Positions 59,137-64,000 of a stretch of 64,000 nucleotides of DNA are shown piece after piece (positions within the stretch are counted from its first letter, which is position 1; each line of letters begins with the position of its first letter). The stretch is from Nocardia acididurans. Its GTDB lineage: Bacteria; Actinomycetota; Actinomycetes; Mycobacteriales; Mycobacteriaceae. The position numbers were made by a program, and so were the translations under genes. The notes under the pieces were generated by a model. The model searched no databases. It was not told where the DNA came from and saw nothing but the letters and a program-made list of their open reading frames with translations. The stretch is taken from the NCBI RefSeq assembly GCF_016741815.1, contig NZ_JAERRJ010000010.1, positions 1-64,000 on the forward strand. Reading direction: 5' to 3'.

Positions 59137-59429
59137 TGACACAACTCCGGGCTTCCCTGGCGGCCTTCGGCTCACTACTCGTGCTGGGCGTTGTCGCACT
59201 TGTCGTTTCGATAGTCGCTGACGACGACGTCCTCCGATGGCTCGGCGTGGTCGGCGCACTGGCTGGGGCTTTCGGCGTGGCGCACACTACGTACGCGCTC
59301 GTTGCTCGACAGGGCGGCGATCCTGGAACCAGGGGAAGTCGTCAACCCGAGCCGTCGACAGAGCCCAGCGGTGAGCCTGCCGCCCTGCCGACCGCACACG
59401 TCAGTCACATCGGTGGGTTGTTTCCCTGA
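59136..59429 (+). CDS. small two-helix membrane protein, function unknown
   Basis: 97 residues. Helix 1 LAAFGSLLVLGVVALVVSIV and helix 2 LGVVGALAGAFGVAHTTYAL are followed by a hydrophilic Pro/Glu-rich tail. No family recognised. It lies after the qcrB terminator, has its own promoter-like element, and ends 12 nt before the next gene, so the two are probably co-transcribed. Confidence 0.6.
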   Translation: MTQLRASLAAFGSLLVLGVVALVVSIVADDDVLRWLGVVGALAGAFGVAHTTYALVARQGGDPGTRGSRQPEPSTEPSGEPAALPTAHVSHIGGLFP

Positions 59430-59441
59430 GTCAACATCAAT

Positions 59442-60020
59442 TTGGCTTCGCCTGGAGCGCAGGCGAATTCGCGGGGAGGGTGGGTCTCGGCCGCCGCCGC
59501 TCTGGTAGGTGCCGTCCTGTTGTGCGGGGCGATCGTAATGACGCTGGGCAACGGACAGATGCGGATCGGCGGGAACGCTCCAGTCGATGGCACGCCGCCT
59601 ACCGATCTGACGCCGCCGGATGTGGGGCATACGCCTCGGACGAGTGTTTGGACGCCGGATGCGAAGGACATAGCCGACATAGTCGCATTGCCTTGCGTAC
59701 AGCAGTGCTTTCAAGATCAGCTCGACGTGGGTACGTCGATCGATGTCGATCTCCCGATGGGTGATGGCCAACCGGATCTTGTTGCGTTGCCGGGAAATCA
59801 GGTGAAAGCTCTGAACGGTGCGGGGGTCATGCCGGCCGCGGACGGTGTCATAGATGCCAGCCGCTGTCCTCCTGATCCGACTGCCCACTCCGCCGGGCCG
59901 ATCACCGCTGGACCGCCGTTGTGCCTGCTCACGTCGGCAGGAAGCCGTGTCATGGTTGTCAGCCATCAGACCGGGGGTTCGGACTACCTGACTCTGGTCT
60001 ATTTCGTGCTGGCTCGGTAG
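59442..60020 (+). CDS. membrane-anchored protein, function unknown
   Basis: 192 residues. One N-terminal helix (about 14-37), then a Pro/Thr-rich stretch and an outside domain with four cysteines (LPCVQQCFQDQ, SRCPPD, LCLLTS), likely disulfide-bonded. The start is TTG59442; no better in-frame start lies before the helix and no ribosome site is visible, so it may depend on the gene just upstream. No family recognised. Confidence 0.55.
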   Translation: MASPGAQANSRGGWVSAAAALVGAVLLCGAIVMTLGNGQMRIGGNAPVDGTPPTDLTPPDVGHTPRTSVWTPDAKDIADIVALPCVQQCFQDQLDVGTSIDVDLPMGDGQPDLVALPGNQVKALNGAGVMPAADGVIDASRCPPDPTAHSAGPITAGPPLCLLTSAGSRVMVVSHQTGGSDYLTLVYFVLAR

Positions 60021-60079
60021 GCGTCGCCTGCGCGTGCGGGCCTGAATCTTGCTGTTTCCCATCCATTGTGGCGGTGGGC

Positions 60080-60096
60080 GTGCATAATACGCACGT
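60080..60096 (+). promoter_or_regulatory. promoter with inverted repeat before the amidohydrolase gene
   Basis: CGTGC-ATAATAC-GCACG: an inverted repeat whose centre contains CATAAT, a possible -10 (transcript start near 60096). Confidence 0.5.
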
Positions 60097-60133
60097 TGTT
60101 ACTGGTCATTCGTCCAATAGGAATGGGGCATCC

Positions 60134-61792
60134 GTGGGTCGATATCTTCGCGCCCTGCTGGGAGTGGCTGCGAGCGGGGTGGTCGCCGTGCTCGTGCTGT
60201 CCTATACCGCTGGGGCGCAGCCTGTTTCAGGGGCAGTGCCCGGGGAGGTCGGGGTCGATGTGGTCTCCGAGGCTCCGGGCAGCGTGGCGGGCGGGGGAGC
60301 TGTCGTGGGACTGGTCGACGCGCATGCGCATCTGACCGCGGCGGTGGCCTTCGGGGGAGAGTTGCGGTGCGGGGAGCCGTTCGCGGCGGGCGGGGCGGCC
60401 GAAGCGCTGCGGGGATGCGACGAACACGCTGGGGCGCAGCCGGGTGCGCTGCTCGAAGCCATTCTCGGCGGCACCGATCCGATGTCCGCCGACCAGCAGG
60501 GGTGGCCGGACTTCACGCAGTGGCCCCGGAACAATACGCAGTTGCACGAGCAGGCGTACTACCGCGGGGTCGAGCGGGCGTGGCGGGGCGGGCTGCGGGT
60601 GGTCAATGTGCTGCTCGTTGCCAATCGGGTGATCTGCGAGCTGTATCCGGAGCGGGGGAGCTCCTGCGATGAGATGGATCAGATTCGGGTGCAGGCGCGG
60701 TACCTGCGGGATATGCAGGATTACATCGATGCCGAGCACGGTGGAGCCGGGCGGGGGTGGTTCCGGATCGTCCGGACGCCGGCGGAAGCGCGCGCGGTCG
60801 CCGGGCAGGGCAAGCTCGCCGTGGTTGTCGGAGTGGAGTCCTCGGAGTTGTTCGGGTGCCGCCATATCCGTGATGTCGCGCAGTGCACGACAGCGGATAT
60901 CGACGCCGGGCTCGACGAGATGCAGGCGCTCGGGGTGAGCAACCTGTACCCGGTGCACAAGTTCGACAATGCCTTCGGCGGAACACGATTCGATGAGGGG
61001 GCCACCGGGGCCGCCGTCAATATCGGCAACCTGCTGACCACCGGAACCTGGTGGGCGGCACAGCGATGCGACGGGGCCGCCGACAACGAGCAGGCGCTGG
61101 CCAGCGACCTCATCGCGGAGCTGCTGCCCGGCGGAACGGCAGGGGAGACCGTGCTGCCGGTCTACCCCAGCGGGCCGATCTGCAATGTTCGCGGGCTGAC
61201 CGATCTGGGCCGGTACCTCATCCAGGGCATGATCGCGCGCGGCATGATCATCAATATCGACCATATGGGAGTGCGCACCGCGCGGGAGGTGCTCGACATT
61301 CTGGAATCGGTGGGGTACGCGGGCGTCATGTCCTCGCACACCTGGTCCGATCGCGAAATCATCGACCGCACAATCGCATTGAGCCGATTCGTGGCCAGCT
61401 ACGCGCATGCGGCGCACGATCCTGACCCGAAACTGTCGTTCCTGGCTGAGTGGCGGGCCAACCGCGCCGCCGGGCACGGCGGGCAGATCACCGGGTACGG
61501 GTTCGGCTCCGACGTCAACGGACTCGGGCCACAGGCGCCGCCGCGACCGGACGCGGCGCAAACGCCGCTGCGCTATCCGTTCACCGCACCCAATGGCGCT
61601 GTGCTCGACCGGCATCGCTTCGGCACCAGGACATTCGACATCAATACCGACGGCGTCGCCCAGTACGGGCTCTACGCCGACTGGTTCGCCGACATCATCC
61701 AGGCCGCCGGCGACGACGGGCCCACGCTCGCCCGCGATCTCATGAACGGCGCGGAAAGCTATGTGGCCATGTGGGAATCGGCGCGCGCGTGA
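60134..61792 (+). CDS. secreted M19-like dipeptidase/amidohydrolase
   Basis: 552 residues. A signal peptide (GRYLRALLGVAASGVVAVLVLSY, cleavage near AGA-QP) leads to a TIM-barrel metal-enzyme plan: LVDAHAHL (about 60-67), VVVGVESSELFG, SNLYPVHKFDNAFGG, IINIDHMGV and VMSSHTWSD supply His, Glu and Asp ligands. The family includes membrane dipeptidases, but insertions and extra Cys make the substrate uncertain. GTG60134 has GGGG 5 nt upstream. The end overlaps the MFS gene (GTGA), suggesting a product or substrate that is also transported. Confidence 0.75.
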   Translation: MGRYLRALLGVAASGVVAVLVLSYTAGAQPVSGAVPGEVGVDVVSEAPGSVAGGGAVVGLVDAHAHLTAAVAFGGELRCGEPFAAGGAAEALRGCDEHAGAQPGALLEAILGGTDPMSADQQGWPDFTQWPRNNTQLHEQAYYRGVERAWRGGLRVVNVLLVANRVICELYPERGSSCDEMDQIRVQARYLRDMQDYIDAEHGGAGRGWFRIVRTPAEARAVAGQGKLAVVVGVESSELFGCRHIRDVAQCTTADIDAGLDEMQALGVSNLYPVHKFDNAFGGTRFDEGATGAAVNIGNLLTTGTWWAAQRCDGAADNEQALASDLIAELLPGGTAGETVLPVYPSGPICNVRGLTDLGRYLIQGMIARGMIINIDHMGVRTAREVLDILESVGYAGVMSSHTWSDREIIDRTIALSRFVASYAHAAHDPDPKLSFLAEWRANRAAGHGGQITGYGFGSDVNGLGPQAPPRPDAAQTPLRYPFTAPNGAVLDRHRFGTRTFDINTDGVAQYGLYADWFADIIQAAGDDGPTLARDLMNGAESYVAMWESARA

Positions 61793-63123
61793 ACGCGCCG
61801 GTCGATGATCCCGCCCGCACGCCGGTGACCGGCGCGGCCCGCCTACGGGTCGGCGCGGGATGGATCGCGGCACTGGTGCTGGCCATGATCGGGGTCTACG
61901 CCGGATGGTTCGGACCGATCCAGATCCTGCTACCCGGCCAGGCCGAACAGTTCGAAACCGCGGGGTACGGCGGCAAGGAAACCATCCTGGCCGTCTGCAC
62001 CGGGGTCGGAGCGGCCATATCCATGATCGCGAACCCCCTGTGGGGCTTCGTCTCCGATCGACGAGCGGCCACAGCCGGCCGGCGCGGGATCGTCATCGCC
62101 GGAACCGGTGTGGCGGTGGCGGGGCTGCTGGTACTCGCCGCCGCCCCGAACCCGGCACTCATGCTGCTCGGCTGGATACTCGTGCAAATCGGATTGAACG
62201 GTCCGCAAGCAGGTTTGGCCGCGAGCATCGCCGACCGAGTTCCGGAACGGCAACGCGGCACAGTCGGTTCGCTGTTCGGGATCGCGCAGATGGCCGGAGT
62301 CGTCACCGGCACCGGAGTGGCCGCGCTCGGCGGGACGCGCATCGGCTACCTCGTGCTCGCGGTCGCGGTGCCCGCACTCATCGCCGCTTGGACGCTCATC
62401 CACACGCAGGGATCACGGCCCGGCCCGCACGGACTACAGCCCGAATCACACGGTCTGCGAACCGGGCTGGTTGTTCCCCGGCCCGCGACGCTCCGGCCGG
62501 GTGGACGGTCGGCCGGCGTGCGCCGTGGCATCCGGGTGCGGCCCAGCGGGCAGTTCGGGTGGGCGTGGGCGGTGCGGTTTCTGATGAATACCGGGAACTC
62601 GCTGATGCTGTTGTATCTGTATTTCTATCTGGACGATGAGATCGGGGTGGCCGATCCGGCCGGGGGCGTGCTGGTCGTCACCGTCTCGAATATCGTGATC
62701 GCCGCGCTGGCAGCGGGGTTCGGCGGGTATCTGTCCGATCGGCTGGGGCGGCGACGGGGGTTCGCTGTTGTCGCGGGGGCGGTGACCGTCGCGGGGAATG
62801 CGGTGCTGGCGGTTTCGCCGGGATTCGCGGTGGTTCTGGTGGGCGCGGCGGTGGCCGCTGTGGGGTGGGGGCTGTACCTCGCGGTGGACATGGCCATCGT
62901 CACCGCCACCCTCACCGAACCCGACAGCTTCGCGACCATGCTCGGCGTGGCGAATGTGGCCAATGCGCTGCCGCAGGTTGTCGCGCCCGTGCTGGCCGCA
63001 CCGCTGCTGGCCTGGGGTGCGGGGTACGGGGGCGTGTTCGGCGCGGCGGCGGTCGCCGCGCTGTTCGCCATCGTGTGCGCCCGGCGGCTGCGGCTGCCGA
63101 ACCCGAAGCTGGACCCGGCCTGA
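61789..63123 (+). CDS. MFS transporter
   Basis: 444 residues, 12 predicted helices in two six-helix halves. The loop 2-3 motif GFVSDRRAATAGRRG and its second-half copy GYLSDRLGRRRG are MFS hallmarks. The central loop (about 205-255) is basic and repetitive. Coupled to the secreted amidohydrolase by a 4-nt overlap and followed by a glycosidase gene, it probably imports a released sugar or peptide conjugate. The direction is inferred. Confidence 0.85.
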   Translation: MNAPVDDPARTPVTGAARLRVGAGWIAALVLAMIGVYAGWFGPIQILLPGQAEQFETAGYGGKETILAVCTGVGAAISMIANPLWGFVSDRRAATAGRRGIVIAGTGVAVAGLLVLAAAPNPALMLLGWILVQIGLNGPQAGLAASIADRVPERQRGTVGSLFGIAQMAGVVTGTGVAALGGTRIGYLVLAVAVPALIAAWTLIHTQGSRPGPHGLQPESHGLRTGLVVPRPATLRPGGRSAGVRRGIRVRPSGQFGWAWAVRFLMNTGNSLMLLYLYFYLDDEIGVADPAGGVLVVTVSNIVIAALAAGFGGYLSDRLGRRRGFAVVAGAVTVAGNAVLAVSPGFAVVLVGAAVAAVGWGLYLAVDMAIVTATLTEPDSFATMLGVANVANALPQVVAPVLAAPLLAWGAGYGGVFGAAAVAALFAIVCARRLRLPNPKLDPA

Positions 63124-63137
63124 GTTCGAGCCGGAAT

Positions 63138-63179
63138 ACCGACCCAACCGCCCGTGTAACCGACCCGCCCGTCCGTGTA
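63138..63179. repeat. 21-bp direct repeat, two copies
   Basis: Units at 63138 and 63159, both ACCGACCC...CGTGTA, differing at three positions, between the MFS stop and the glycosidase start. Confidence 0.75.
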
Positions 63180-63192
63180 ATCGAGGAGCCCG

Positions 63193-64000
63193 ATGACAAC
63201 GCCCGAATTCGACCTTCCGCCGCACTTCCGCTTCGGAATGGCCACCGCCGCAATCCAGATCGAGGGAGCCACTCGCGCGGACGGGCGTGGGGTCAGCATC
63301 TGGGATACCTTCGCCGCGCAGCCGGGCCGAATCCACAACGGCGACAGCCTCGACATCGCCACCGATCACTATCACCGGTACCGCGCCGATATCGCGGATC
63401 TGCGGGACTGCGGCGTCGACGACTACCGGTTCTCGATCGCCTGGCCCCGGGTCGTCCCGCAGGGGCGCGGCGAGGTCAACCCGAAAGGGCTGGACTTCTA
63501 CGATCGGCTCGTCGACGGACTGCTCGAGGCAGGCATCCGGCCCGTGCCCACGCTGTATCACTGGGATCTGCCGCAGCCGTTGCAAGATGAGGGCGGGTGG
63601 CTCGCACGCGCTACCGCCGAGGCATTCGCCGAATATGCCCGCGTGGTCGCCGACAAGCTCGGGGACCGGGTGCGGGATTGGCTCACGCTCAACGAGATGA
63701 ACGTGCACACCCTCTACGGGCATGTGCTCGCCGATCACGCGCCTGCCCTTGATCTGGGGCTCGCGGCATTCCCCGCCGCTCACTACCAGCTGCTCGCCCA
63801 CGGTCTGGCGGTGCGAGAGCTGCGCGCGGCAGGCGACTTCCGGATCGGCGTGGTCGGACAGCACTATCCGGTCATCCCCGCCAGCGACGAGGCTGCCGAT
63901 GTCGAAGCGGCCGACACCTTCGCGGCCCTGACAAACTGGACCTTCGCCGACCCGATCCTGCTCGGCCACTACCCGGCCGAGGAGATCGCCGCACTCGTCG
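63193..64000 (+). CDS. family 1 glycoside hydrolase (beta-glucosidase type), truncated by window end
   Basis: The first 269 codons. FRFGMATAAIQIEGAT, GVSIWDTF, DHYHRYRADIADL, YRFSIAWPRVVPQG and TLYHWDLPQPLQDEGGW are GH1 signatures. The acid/base region reads TLNEMN instead of the usual T-[LF]-N-E-P; the Glu is kept and Pro is replaced by Met. The nucleophile [IV]-T-E-N-G lies beyond the window. GAGGAG is upstream of ATG63193. No signal peptide, so it would act on an imported glycoside, consistent with the MFS gene before it. Confidence 0.92.
   Translation, partial: MTTPEFDLPPHFRFGMATAAIQIEGATRADGRGVSIWDTFAAQPGRIHNGDSLDIATDHYHRYRADIADLRDCGVDDYRFSIAWPRVVPQGRGEVNPKGLDFYDRLVDGLLEAGIRPVPTLYHWDLPQPLQDEGGWLARATAEAFAEYARVVADKLGDRVRDWLTLNEMNVHTLYGHVLADHAPALDLGLAAFPAAHYQLLAHGLAVRELRAAGDFRIGVVGQHYPVIPASDEAADVEAADTFAALTNWTFADPILLGHYPAEEIAALV

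Noticed and set aside
59136..60020. A single gene broken by a frameshift
   Set aside because: The two small proteins each have their own membrane helices and tails, and the first ends naturally before the second; nothing suggests they were one protein.
1..64000. tRNA, rRNA, transposase, integrase or prophage genes
   Set aside because: None recognised on either strand by eye; a tRNAscan or ISfinder run would be needed to exclude them formally.

Overview
The window comes from a high-GC actinobacterium of the order Mycobacteriales, most likely Nocardia or a close relative. The main evidence is the cytochrome bcc-aa3 gene set: a diheme qcrC, a three-helix Rieske qcrA and a 540-residue qcrB behind ctaE, with trpD divergent from ctaE and asnB divergent from ctaC-ctaF. 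Supporting evidence is the fused cysNC, the DUF3558-like and LprI-like envelope proteins, and many TANNNT hexamers 5-8 nt upstream of start codons, a leaderless-transcript arrangement common in this order. I recognise no transposase, integrase, phage gene, CRISPR array, tRNA or rRNA. Genus is inferred from gene order and style; no database search was possible.

Layout. 1-92: a strong terminator, possibly the end of a 6C-like small RNA. 168-4656: small envelope/secreted proteins, a methyltransferase and an orphan ParA-type ATPase. 4722-8786: an alpha/beta hydrolase and divergent MarR regulator sharing two TTACATGTAA palindromes, a membrane protein, and a NarL-type two-component pair. 8799-12845: an L,D-transpeptidase lipoprotein, an atypical Nudix protein, a DUF4239 membrane protein and a glycine-rich repeat protein. 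12861-16557: a methionine ABC importer with two divergent MetQ genes. 16656-20147: one 1163-residue biotin-dependent acyl-CoA carboxylase carrying all three functional parts plus a repeat-generated insertion. 20224-25608: a TerD-AIM24 fusion, an OmpR-type two-component pair and a secreted hydrolase.

25736-29694: asnB and ctaC-ctaF. 29840-38910: mixed single genes (degenerate SDR, FAD oxidoreductase, PhoD, DUF1444-like, NADAR, MmyB-type regulator with SDR). 38918-46680: a Nudix hydrolase, an IclR regulator and a five-gene coupled operon cysD-cysNC-DUF1214-SDR-sulfotransferase that makes PAPS and probably spends it on a specific acceptor. 46853-51315: a TetR regulator divergent from an acyl-CoA dehydrogenase/SDR/acyl-CoA dehydrogenase/hydratase operon. 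51317-54434: YdcF-like protein, a stand-alone Lrp/AsnC effector domain, trpD and a small conserved protein. 54604-59012: ctaE-qcrCAB. 59136-64000: two small membrane proteins, a secreted M19-like amidohydrolase coupled to an MFS transporter, and a truncated GH1 glycosidase.

Working together: ctaC, ctaF, ctaE and qcrCAB encode most of the respiratory III-IV supercomplex (ctaD is not here). CysD and CysNC supply activated sulfate to the sulfotransferase two genes downstream. The adjoining TetR-controlled genes look like an acyl-CoA oxidation module. The most promising less-studied unit is the IclR-controlled sulfonation operon at 39539-46680.
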